A DNA stretch of 7,627 nt from Caldilineaceae bacterium (GCA_024643705.1 JAHEML010000155.1:1-7627), one strand, 5' to 3'; counted from the first letter of the stretch, positions 1 to 6,662 are shown. A program made the numbers and translations. Notes: generated by a model not told the origin, from the sequence alone.

Positions 1-1
1 A

Positions 2-199
2 ATCCTGCACCGCGACATCCGCCGAGTGTGCGAATACTTCGGCCAATATGGGGTGGATTGCAACGCCAACGCCATCACCGAAAAGCTCTGGTCGCGCTAT
101 GCCGCGCCAGACCCATTAGACTATCTGGCAGATATGTCGAGGGTGGAAGCAGAACGGGATGAAGCCGAGCGGCTACGAGAAGAGAGAGCGGGGGAGTAG
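2..199 (+). CDS. 3' end of an unrecognised gene (65 codons visible)
   Basis: An open frame enters from the left edge and ends at TAG 197-199, leaving the last 65 residues of a protein whose start lies outside the window. The fragment begins ILHRDIRRVCEYFGQYGVDC, continues with a short hydrophilic stretch (NANAITEKLWSRYAAPDPLDY) and ends in a strongly charged, probably helical or coiled-coil tail rich in Glu and Arg (MSRVEAERDEAERLREERAGE). The amphipathic, non-repetitive composition supports real coding sequence. I do not recognise the family and see no catalytic motif, so no function is proposed. The gene is followed after about 50 nt by a strong inverted repeat that could end its transcript. 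It converges on the DinB-like gene at 312-812. Confidence 0.6.
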   Translation: MLHRDIRRVCEYFGQYGVDCNANAITEKLWSRYAAPDPLDYLADMSRVEAERDEAERLREERAGE

Positions 200-249
200 A
201 GGAGTACAGGAGCGGAGATTGTAACGCCAATCAAGCTGGCTATTGAAGC

Positions 250-309
250 ATGATGCGTGAAACGTGAGAGGATACAACCTTCTCACGTTTCACGCATCAT
301 ATTTCTTTT
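250..309 (+). terminator. Hairpin with 20-bp perfect stem, likely terminator of the left-edge gene
   Basis: Positions 250-269 and 281-300 are exact reverse complements. The stem may extend by a G-T and a G-C pair, leaving a loop of about 7 nt. On the plus strand it is followed by the T-rich run ATTTCTTTT (301-309), so it can act as an intrinsic terminator for the gene ending at 199. Read from the minus strand, the base after the stem is not T-rich, so it is a weaker candidate for ending the DinB-like transcript (stop at 312). The arms contain CGTGA twice, seven bases apart (256-260 and 263-267), a feature of dispersed palindromic elements as well as terminators. Which role applies cannot be decided from one copy. 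Confidence 0.5.
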
Positions 310-311
310 GC

Positions 312-812
312 CTACGCCAACGCCCACAATTGACGGGTCAATTGCGCGTGGCCGTTGTGCTGGCTCAGGTGCTCGATGGCGTGCTGGATATCAAGACGTA
401 CGCTGATGGGCCGCTGGCTGACAGGATGAAACTGGCCTTTTTCCAGATCAGCCGGCAGCAGACTTTCCAAAAACGAGTGTACCCATTCCTGGGCACGCTT
501 GGCCCTCTCCCGCATATATGCAGGGTCCAAATTAGCTGGGCCAAATTCGTTCTCCCCTTCGTCTCCACTGATATCCACCCACTCGATCCGCCCTATCTGC
601 CACTCGGCCCGGCGCAGCAGGTAGACAGTAGACGAAATACCGTGGGCGATCAGCCAGCCCAACGAACCGGACGGCCCTTGCCACGGACTTTCCTCAAAGG
701 GCTTCCACGTGAGCGCTTCTGGAGGAAGATCCGCCAGCAATTCCTCAACCTCTTTGAACTTGTTATCAAACAATCTTCGATACGCAGCAATTTCAGACGT
801 TTCAATCGGCAT
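312..812 (-). CDS. DinB/YfiT-family putative metal-dependent protein
   Basis: 166-residue cytoplasmic protein with the features of the DinB/YfiT four-helix-bundle superfamily, whose members are metal-binding and include thiol-dependent S-transferases; most are uncharacterised. Candidate metal-ligand histidines are visible: His57 in LGWLIAHGISSTVYLLRR, and the C-terminal cluster at 144-155 (HAIEHLSQHNGH), which is the usual H-x3-H motif in the last helix, followed by an Arg at 160. The length is normal for the family. The ATG at 812 is supported by AGGAGG at 820-825 with a 7-nt spacing. A good sigma70 promoter (893-921) lies upstream, with a short palindrome in the leader. The gene stands alone between two plus-strand genes. 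The family name comes from a damage-inducible Bacillus gene, but that does not prove a DNA-damage role here. The substrate is unknown. Confidence 0.85.
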   Translation of the reverse strand: MPIETSEIAAYRRLFDNKFKEVEELLADLPPEALTWKPFEESPWQGPSGSLGWLIAHGISSTVYLLRRAEWQIGRIEWVDISGDEGENEFGPANLDPAYMRERAKRAQEWVHSFLESLLPADLEKGQFHPVSQRPISVRLDIQHAIEHLSQHNGHAQLTRQLWALA

Positions 813-858
813 GGGGTTGCCTCCTATAGTGGGTAAGAAGAGGGGCAGGCGCTCGTCT

Positions 859-871
859 GTTCGATTCGAAC
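859..871. promoter_or_regulatory. Palindrome GTTCGA-T-TCGAAC in the DinB-like leader
   Basis: Perfect 6+1+6 inverted repeat. It falls about 16-28 nt downstream of the predicted transcription start of the DinB-like gene, a place where a bound repressor could block elongation or initiation. It overlaps a CGAAC half-site like that of Gram-positive LexA boxes (867-871), but the partner half (GTCG at 876-879) does not match GTTC. It is short and could be a chance palindrome; reported as a candidate operator only. Confidence 0.25.
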
Positions 872-892
872 GATGGTCGGCGGCTTGGGTCT

Positions 893-921
893 ATTATAGG
901 CGCGTCCTGCCCATCTGCCTA
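893..921 (-). promoter_or_regulatory. Sigma70-type promoter of the DinB-like gene
   Basis: On the minus strand a perfect -10 hexamer TATAAT (893-898) lies 17 bp downstream of TAGGCA (916-921), which matches four of six -35 positions. The predicted transcription start is near 886, giving a leader of about 74 nt before the ATG at 812. The spacing and the perfect -10 make chance unlikely, but no experimental support can be seen. Confidence 0.55.
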
Positions 922-943
922 ACGAATTCCGGGCCAACCGGTG

Positions 944-949
944 TACAAT
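944..949 (+). promoter_or_regulatory. Possible -10 element for the acylase gene
   Basis: TACAAT (five of six matches to TATAAT) lies 46 nt upstream of the ATG at 996. No acceptable -35 hexamer is found at 16-18 bp upstream and it is not an extended -10. No Shine-Dalgarno sequence precedes the ATG: the nearest AGGAG (950-954) is about 40 nt away. The promoter of the acylase gene is therefore poorly defined. Confidence 0.25.
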
Positions 950-995
950 AGGAGCAAATTCCGTTTCCATCCTTCACACTTGGCCCAAACATTCG

Positions 996-3443
996 ATGAA
1001 TCTCACGACAATTCTTATCATCCTCGTCGTTCTCTTTGTCGCCGTGGCTCTTTTCGGTGGCATTTTCCTCTACGTCTACTGGTGGCTCATCCAGCGCGCC
1101 CTGCCCAATCTAAGCGGTAAGCAGCAGGTGGACGGCTTGTCCGCGCCCGTCCAAGTGCTGCGGGACGAGCGGGGCATCCCCTACATTTACGCGCAAAACC
1201 AGGCCGATCTCTTGCGCGCCCAGGGCTTTGTCCACGCGCAAGACAGGCTTTGGCAGATGGAGCAGAACAGACGCATTGCCAGCGGGCGTTTGTCCGAACT
1301 GTTTGGCGTGGCCGCTCTGGACGTGGATCGCTTCAGCCGCATTGTTGGTTTCCGCCGGGCCGCCGAAGACGAACTGGCAGCCCTGGAGCCAGAAGAGATT
1401 GCCGCGCTGGAACACTATGTGGCGGGAATCAACGCCTACATTCGCAGCCGGCCTGGTCGCCTGGCCCCGGAGTTCAACCTTTTACGCCGCCAGCCCGAAC
1501 TGTGGACACCCCTGGATGTTGTCGCCTTTTCCAAGCTGATGGGCTGGAGCCTCAGTGTCAACTGGGAAAGCGAATTGGTACGCCTGCAACTGGCGAATCA
1601 GCTCGACCCCCTGCTGGCCGCCGAGTTGGAGCCGGATTACCCACCAACCAACCCAGCCATCACCGAAGCCCTGGGTGAAAAGAGTATGCGGCTGGTCAGC
1701 ACTGCCGGTCTACTTTTGAGCCAATACGATCAATTGAAACAGTGGATGGGACCCAGCGGCCCCAACCAGGGCAGCAACAGTTGGGTGATTGGCCCCAAAA
1801 GCAGCACCGGCGGACGGGCTATTCTCTGTAACGACCCCCACCTGTCGCTCACAATGCCCAGCGTCTGGTACGAAAACCATCTCCACTGCCCCGAGCTACA
1901 GGTGAGCGGTGCGAGCTTTGCTGGTGGGCCTGGGGTGATCATCGGCCACAACGAGCACATTGCCTGGGGCATCACCAATGCCTTCGTCGATGTGCAAGAT
2001 CTGTACATCGAGCGCGCTCACCCGGACAAGCCACACCACTTTGCGTATGGTGACAACTGGGAAGAAGCGCGTGTCATCGAAGAACAGATCGTCGTGCGCC
2101 GCCAGACCAAACCCCATGTCGAACAGGTGGTGATCACCCGCCATGGACCGCTCATCGATAGGCTGGTCTCTCAAGGGGCAGGCGGCAACGCCGATACACC
2201 CTTGGCGCTGCGTTGGCAGGGCCACCAACCGGGACATCTACTCCGGGGGATTTTGGGGATCAATCGGGCGCAAACCTGGGGCGAATTTGACACAGCCCTG
2301 GCCGATTGGAGTGCGCCTGCCCTGAATTTTGTCTTTGCCGATGTCGACGGCAATATTGGCTACCGGCTGGCGGGCGATATTCCCATCCGCGGGGCCGGGC
2401 TGGGCCTTGTTCCTGCGCCGGGATGGACAGACGAGTATGAATGGGCAGGTGTGATCCCCCACGCAGAGTTGCCAAGTCTCTTCAACCCGCCCAGCGGCAT
2501 GATTGTTACCGCCAACAATAAGATAACCGGCGACGACTATCCTCACTTTCTTGGTGTGGAAAGCTACCCCGGCTGGCGCGCCCGGCGCATCGAGGAGATG
2601 CTACGGGAGAAACGGCGCCACAATCTGCGGAACATGGAACAGATTCAACTGGACACCGCCAGCCATTATGCAGCCGAGCTGGCCCCCATCCTGGCAGCCC
2701 ACCAGAGCACCGACCCCTATGTAAACATCGGCGTCAACCTCCTGCGCAACTGGAGCCACACAATGGAGAAAGATAGCGCGGCCGCGCTGGTCTTTCACTA
2801 CACGCTCCTGCACCTGCTGGAGATGACTTTTGGCGACAAACTCGGCCCCGCAACAAAAGGGTTTCTGGGCGGAACCCTCAGCCCGCTCTTTATCATCAGC
2901 GGATTTGTGCACCGAGCCGAAACCCGCTTGTTGGAAATTCTGCGCGAAAATGAAGAATCCCGCTGGTATGCGGACGCCAAAACCGGACGCCAGCGCAGCC
3001 GGGACGAACTAATCGGCGAAGCGTTGCAACAGGCAGTACGGCGAATTCGCAAAGAGGTGAATCCCACGCCACGCAACTGGGCCTGGGGGCGCATGCACCA
3101 GATCCGTTACGGCCACCCCATGGGCAGCGTGCGCATTCTGCGGGGGTTTTTCAACCGGGGGCCGTTCCCAATTAGTGGCGACGGCACAACCCCCAACCAG
3201 ACCAGTTTTGCGCCGGAGCTTCCTCCTGGTCTGGCCCAGGTTGTCGCCAGCTACCGCCAAATCTACGATGTAGGGGATTGGGACAATGCCCGGGCCATCA
3301 CCACCAGCGGCCAAAGCGGACACCCACTCAGCCCCAACTACGCGGACCAGATTCCCATGTGGTTGGAGGGAAATTATCACCCCATGCCCTGGACGCGGGA
3401 GGCGGTGGAGGCGATTGCGATCCATCGGCTGCGGCTGGAGTAA
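996..3443 (+). CDS. Penicillin acylase family Ntn hydrolase, membrane-anchored
   Basis: 815-residue precursor of an amidohydrolase of the penicillin G acylase / AHL acylase family (peptidase family S45). Residues about 5-30 form one hydrophobic segment (ILIILVVLFVAVALFGGIFL) with no visible signal-peptidase site, so the enzyme is probably tethered outside the membrane. The alpha-chain region carries DERGIPYIYA and GFVHAQDRLWQME (about 57-89). Self-cleavage is expected between Gly259 and Ser260 (QGSNSWVIG; Ser codon 1773-1775), making Ser260 the N-terminal nucleophile. The resulting beta chain would have 556 residues, very close to that of E. coli penicillin G acylase. Other family landmarks are NDPHL (279-283), GHNEHIAWGITNA (317-329), the oxyanion-hole Asn region TANNKITGDDYP (505-516) and the late SGQSGHPLSPNYADQ. 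The substrate (acyl-homoserine lactone, beta-lactam, N-acyl amino acid or peptide) cannot be read from the sequence. No in-frame alternative start is found close upstream. Confidence 0.92.
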   Translation: MNLTTILIILVVLFVAVALFGGIFLYVYWWLIQRALPNLSGKQQVDGLSAPVQVLRDERGIPYIYAQNQADLLRAQGFVHAQDRLWQMEQNRRIASGRLSELFGVAALDVDRFSRIVGFRRAAEDELAALEPEEIAALEHYVAGINAYIRSRPGRLAPEFNLLRRQPELWTPLDVVAFSKLMGWSLSVNWESELVRLQLANQLDPLLAAELEPDYPPTNPAITEALGEKSMRLVSTAGLLLSQYDQLKQWMGPSGPNQGSNSWVIGPKSSTGGRAILCNDPHLSLTMPSVWYENHLHCPELQVSGASFAGGPGVIIGHNEHIAWGITNAFVDVQDLYIERAHPDKPHHFAYGDNWEEARVIEEQIVVRRQTKPHVEQVVITRHGPLIDRLVSQGAGGNADTPLALRWQGHQPGHLLRGILGINRAQTWGEFDTALADWSAPALNFVFADVDGNIGYRLAGDIPIRGAGLGLVPAPGWTDEYEWAGVIPHAELPSLFNPPSGMIVTANNKITGDDYPHFLGVESYPGWRARRIEEMLREKRRHNLRNMEQIQLDTASHYAAELAPILAAHQSTDPYVNIGVNLLRNWSHTMEKDSAAALVFHYTLLHLLEMTFGDKLGPATKGFLGGTLSPLFIISGFVHRAETRLLEILRENEESRWYADAKTGRQRSRDELIGEALQQAVRRIRKEVNPTPRNWAWGRMHQIRYGHPMGSVRILRGFFNRGPFPISGDGTTPNQTSFAPELPPGLAQVVASYRQIYDVGDWDNARAITTSGQSGHPLSPNYADQIPMWLEGNYHPMPWTREAVEAIAIHRLRLE

Positions 3444-3452
3444 AGTCAAGTG

Positions 3453-4655
3453 TTATTTTGTGGAAAATGCCAACGCCATCTGATGTCCGGGTCGCTGGCC
3501 GTTGAGGAGAATGTAGGGGGCGCTCTTTTGGGGGGATGGCACGCCGATCTGCTCCAGGTGGGCCAGATCGGACAAACTACCCTGGCGGCGCGCAGCCAAA
3601 ATACGGTCGGCGGAAATGGGACCGATGCCAGGGATACGCAGCAACGTAGAGCGGTCGGCCCGGTTGATCTCCACGGGCGCTGACCGCAGGTGAATGTCCG
3701 CCCAGGCTTCTTTCGGGTCCACATCAAGGCGCAAGTTTTGATCAGCGCCAAAGCCTAAATCCTCCACACCCCAACCATAATCCCGCAGCAGAAAACTGGC
3801 CTGATAGAGCCTGTGTTGTCGCTTGGGCAATACGGATGGGCGGTCCTCAAAGGGTGTTTCAGAAACGGGGCGGAACGCGGAGAAATAGGCACGGCTGATC
3901 TGCGCCTGGGCGTAGAGTTTCTCGCTCAGGGCCAGGAGTTCCAAATCTGTGTCGCCCACCGCGCCGACGACGAACTGGGTGACTGACGAAGCCCGCACCC
4001 GCTCTGTGCGGCGAATCTCCTCCACCCAGAGCAGTCGTTGGATCAGTTCGTCCCAGAAATCCTTTTTGGGGGCCAGCAGCCGCAGTCGCTCCTGGGTGGC
4101 CCCTTCCAGATTCACCGAAACCCGATCCGCCAGTTGCATGGCCCGGCGCACCTGATCCTTCTCGGCGCCGGGCATAATTTTCAGGTGAATATAGCCCCGG
4201 TAGCCCTGCTTCTTGCGCAGAATCTCGGCGGTGTCGATAATCTTATCCTGGGCCTTGGGGCTGCCGCCGATAATGCCGGAGGAGAGAAAGAGACCATCCA
4301 CCAGCCCGGCCTGCTGAATGCGGCTGAAGCCCTGGGCCATTTCGTCCGGTTGCAGGGTGATGCGTTCCATGCTGCTGCGGCCAGCCCGAAAAGGGCAGTA
4401 GAAACAGTTGCGCTCGCAGGCGGTGGTCATCATGGTTTTGAGCACAGGCTTGGGGCCGGTGGGTGTCATCACCTGGGAGATGGAGCGGCGCAGGGCAGCC
4501 ATATTGCGTTCCTGGCGGCTCGGTTTGGCCTGTGGTGAAAAGCAACCGGGGGGCGCGCCTTCTTCGTGGGGCGCATCACCAGCAGGCTCGAAACTGGTGG
4601 CGTTTCCCATTCCCAGAATTTTTTCTACAGGGTCCAGGGCGATGGTGAAGTTCAT
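3453..4655 (-). CDS. Radical SAM protein with C-terminal HhH domain, putative DNA repair/modification
   Basis: 400-residue radical SAM protein. The [4Fe-4S] motif is CERNCFYC (Cys80, Cys84, Cys87; CxxxCxxC). GLFLSSGI (121-128), GYIHLKIMPGA (154-164) and DRVSVNLE (177-184) resemble the family annotated as 'putative DNA modification/repair radical SAM protein', often linked with a uracil-DNA-glycosylase-like partner. Residues about 326-360 form a helix-hairpin-helix element (EINRADRSTLLRIPGIGPIS...), a nonspecific DNA-binding fold. The N-terminal 70 residues lack the extra cysteines I recall from that family. The ATG at 4655 coincides with the predicted transcription start of a perfect promoter, so the mRNA may be leaderless. 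An internal ATG at 4502, preceded by AGGA with 7-nt spacing, would give a 349-residue protein. The stop is 9 nt from that of the convergent acylase gene. No glycosylase partner is in the window; the reaction is unknown. Confidence 0.85.
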   Translation of the reverse strand: MNFTIALDPVEKILGMGNATSFEPAGDAPHEEGAPPGCFSPQAKPSRQERNMAALRRSISQVMTPTGPKPVLKTMMTTACERNCFYCPFRAGRSSMERITLQPDEMAQGFSRIQQAGLVDGLFLSSGIIGGSPKAQDKIIDTAEILRKKQGYRGYIHLKIMPGAEKDQVRRAMQLADRVSVNLEGATQERLRLLAPKKDFWDELIQRLLWVEEIRRTERVRASSVTQFVVGAVGDTDLELLALSEKLYAQAQISRAYFSAFRPVSETPFEDRPSVLPKRQHRLYQASFLLRDYGWGVEDLGFGADQNLRLDVDPKEAWADIHLRSAPVEINRADRSTLLRIPGIGPISADRILAARRQGSLSDLAHLEQIGVPSPQKSAPYILLNGQRPGHQMALAFSTK

Positions 4656-4661
4656 ACAGCA

Positions 4662-4690
4662 ATTATACGAACGAATGTTCTAATTGTCAA
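4662..4690 (-). promoter_or_regulatory. Perfect consensus sigma70 promoter of the radical SAM gene
   Basis: On the minus strand TTGACA (4685-4690) and TATAAT (4662-4667) are both perfect, separated by the optimal 17 bp. Counting the last -10 base as -7 places +1 at 4655, the A of the ATG, so there is no room for a Shine-Dalgarno sequence. A full-consensus promoter on a repair-like gene suggests strong expression held down by a repressor; see the palindrome inside the spacer. Confidence 0.85.
4668..4681. promoter_or_regulatory. LexA-like (SOS) operator inside the promoter spacer
   Basis: CGAAC-GAAT-GTTCT contains GAAC-N4-GTTC (4669-4680), the core of the SOS box recognised by LexA of Bacillus and other Gram-positive-type systems. 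It lies entirely between the -35 and -10 hexamers of the radical SAM promoter, where a bound LexA dimer would exclude RNA polymerase. Whether this organism's LexA uses this box is not known from the window, but the motif, its position and the repair-like product all agree. Confidence 0.65.
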
Positions 4691-4701
4691 AGAGGAAAGT
4701 A

Positions 4702-4770
4702 GGACGCAGATAAACGCTGAAAACGCAGATTTTTCTCCGGATCAGCGTCTATCCGCGTAAATCTGCGTCC
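4702..4770. repeat. Imperfect dyad of GGACGCAGAT-type units
   Basis: The left arm 4702-4730 and right arm 4741-4770 are imperfect reverse complements around a 10-nt loop. The outermost 10 bp (GGACGCAGAT / ATCTGCGTCC) pair perfectly, followed by ACGC/GCGT and further partial pairing with one indel. The left arm also repeats ACGCAGAT directly. No T-run follows the stem, and both flanking genes are transcribed away from it, so it is not a terminator. It resembles short dispersed intergenic palindromes known from many bacterial genomes. Confidence 0.6.
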
Positions 4771-4795
4771 AAATTCTTCAGTGAAAATCCATTAT

Positions 4796-4815
4796 ATCTG
4801 TGTCAATCCGTGTCC
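4796..4815. repeat. Degenerate third copy of the repeat unit
   Basis: This 20-base stretch matches 4751-4770 at 15 of 20 positions, and four of the five differences are C/T transitions. It is a decayed direct copy of the dyad's right arm and extends the repeat cluster to the edge of the dtd ribosome-binding site. A seven-T run (4816-4822) follows it. Confidence 0.5.
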
Positions 4816-4823
4816 TTTTTTTG

Positions 4824-4829
4824 AGGAGG
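4824..4829 (+). promoter_or_regulatory. Shine-Dalgarno AGGAGG that sets the dtd start
   Basis: AGGAGG lies 7 nt upstream of GTG 4837, the optimal spacing. The in-frame GTG at 4831 is only one base after it and would be too close to be used. No convincing promoter for dtd is seen in 4690-4823. Confidence 0.8.
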
Positions 4830-4836
4830 TGTGGAA

Positions 4837-5274
4837 GTGCGCGCAGTCATTCAACGGGTGAGCGAAGCCAGCGTGCGGGTGGACGGGGCAGTCGTCGGCC
4901 AAATTGGGCGGGGATTTCTGGTGCTGTTGGGAATTACCCACAGCGACGGGGAAGCTGAAGCGCTCTGGCTGGCGAAGAAGATTGCCGGGCTGCGTCTGTT
5001 TGAGGACGAGGACGGCAAAATGAATTTGGGGTTGGCGGATGTGGGTGGTGAGGTGCTGGCGGTGAGCCAGTTCACCCTGTACGGCGATGCCCGCAAAGGC
5101 AGGCGGCCCAGTTTTGTGGAGGCAGCCCGGCCAGAGCAGGCCCAACCCCTCTACGAAGAATTCTGCGCTGCCCTGCGCGGCGAGGGCATCCATGTGGCCC
5201 AGGGCATTTTTCAGGCCCACATGCAGGTACAACTGGTCAACGACGGGCCGGTGACCCTGGTGGTGGATACGTGA
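4837..5274 (+). CDS. dtd: D-aminoacyl-tRNA deacylase
   Basis: Cytoplasmic enzyme that hydrolyses the ester bond of D-amino acids (and glycine) mischarged on tRNA, keeping D-residues out of proteins. With the GTG at 4837 the product is 145 residues, the same length as E. coli Dtd. It opens with the typical MRAVIQRVSEASVRVDG. Both signature motifs are present: SQFTL at 77-81 and NDGPVT at 135-140, whose Gly-Pro is the cross-subunit cis-peptide that enforces chirality. RRPSF (89-93) and KMNL (61-64) are also conserved. The enzyme acts as a homodimer. It is divergent from the radical SAM gene and convergent with rsmI, with only 9 nt between stop codons, so the two mRNAs probably overlap at their 3' ends. 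It is a single gene here and no tRNA or relA/spoT-like neighbour, often seen with dtd, is in the window. Confidence 0.95.
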   Translation: MRAVIQRVSEASVRVDGAVVGQIGRGFLVLLGITHSDGEAEALWLAKKIAGLRLFEDEDGKMNLGLADVGGEVLAVSQFTLYGDARKGRRPSFVEAARPEQAQPLYEEFCAALRGEGIHVAQGIFQAHMQVQLVNDGPVTLVVDT

Positions 5275-5283
5275 CACCATCCC

Positions 5284-5945
5284 CTACGCGCCGGCGATCA
5301 CCACCATGAATTCCCCCTTCAACGTCTGCCCTTCCACCGCAGCGTGCAGCTCGGAGAGGGTTCCCCGCTCCACTTTTTCGTAGAGCTTGGTCAGATCGTT
5401 GGCGAGGGCCGCGGGCCGGTCGCCGTAGACTTCCAGCGCATCGGCCAAAAAGGCAGCCAGACGATAGGGACTTTCGTAGAAGACCAGGGTATGGGGAGAG
5501 GCGGCGTCTACTTCTAAGAAGCGGCGACGTGCGCCCGATTTGCGCGGTGGGAACCCCCGATAGGTAAAGCTGTGCAAGGGCAGGCCAGAGAGAACCAGGG
5601 CCATCACCAGCCCCGCGGGGCCGGGAATCATGGTGACGGGAAGCCCTTCGTCGATGGCCCGGCGCACGGCAGTGTAGCCAGGGTCCGAGATGCCCGGCGT
5701 GCCTGCGTCGGTGACAATTGCCACAGATTGGCCCGCCTTCAACAGGCCGACGATGCGTTCGACGGCCTGTTTTTCGTTGTGTTCGTGATAGGGGATTTGG
5801 TTGGCACTGATCTCAAAGTGGGCCAGGAGGCGGCCCGTTTTACGGGTGTCCTCGGCGGCGATCACATCCACCGAGCGCAGAGTTTCCAGCGCGCGCAGGC
5901 TGATGTCGTCCAGATGGCCGATGGGCGTGGCAACCAGGTAGAGCA

Positions 5946-5946
<1 letters not shown>
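5284..5946 (-). CDS. rsmI: 16S rRNA (cytidine(1402)-2'-O)-methyltransferase, short form
   Basis: SAM-dependent enzyme of the tetrapyrrole-methylase fold that 2'-O-methylates C1402 of 16S rRNA in the decoding centre. Motifs in order: LVATPIGHLDDISLRAL (4-20; the usual ATPIGNL has His for Asn), AAEDTRKTGRLL (30-41), VTDAGTPGISDPG (78-90), IPGPAG (107-112; usually PGPSA/PGPCA), YRGFPPRK (129-136), FYESPYRL (156-163) and a final GEFMVVIAG (211-219). At 220 residues it is about 60 shorter than E. coli RsmI and ends just after the catalytic domain, lacking the small C-terminal domain. Its ATG overlaps the stop of the corrinoid gene (TGATG, 5944-5948) and no Shine-Dalgarno is seen, so it is probably translated by coupling. 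It converges on dtd. Confidence 0.93.
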
Positions 5947-6626
<680 letters not shown>

Positions 6627-6662
6627 TGCTTCTCTCCAAATGGGGTTGAACCGGTACTTTGT

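Noticed and set aside
264..836. 190-codon plus-strand open frame
   Set aside because: It lies antisense to the DinB-like gene, which has a strong ribosome-binding site, promoter and family motifs. The plus-strand product has no recognisable features, and its start falls inside the hairpin arm.
3009..3449. 146-codon minus-strand open frame
   Set aside because: It is antisense to the well-supported C-terminal part of the acylase; low-complexity GC-driven shadow frame.
4038..4538. 166-codon plus-strand open frame
   Set aside because: It overlaps the radical SAM core, including the Cys motif, on the opposite strand; composition typical of a shadow frame.
4702..4770. Intrinsic terminator
   Set aside because: Both neighbouring genes are transcribed away from it, pairing is interrupted, and no T-run follows the stem.
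4791..4800. ATTATATC as a -10 for dtd
   Set aside because: No acceptable -35 hexamer at 16-18 bp upstream; the AT-rich run lies between repeat copies and can arise by chance.
4702..4815. CRISPR array
   Set aside because: The units are inverted and degenerate, with no regular spacers, and no cas genes are near.
4831..4836. GTG at 4831 as the start of dtd
   Set aside because: It follows the AGGAGG with a one-base gap. GTG 4837 has ideal spacing and gives the family's standard 145-residue length and MRAVIQRV opening.
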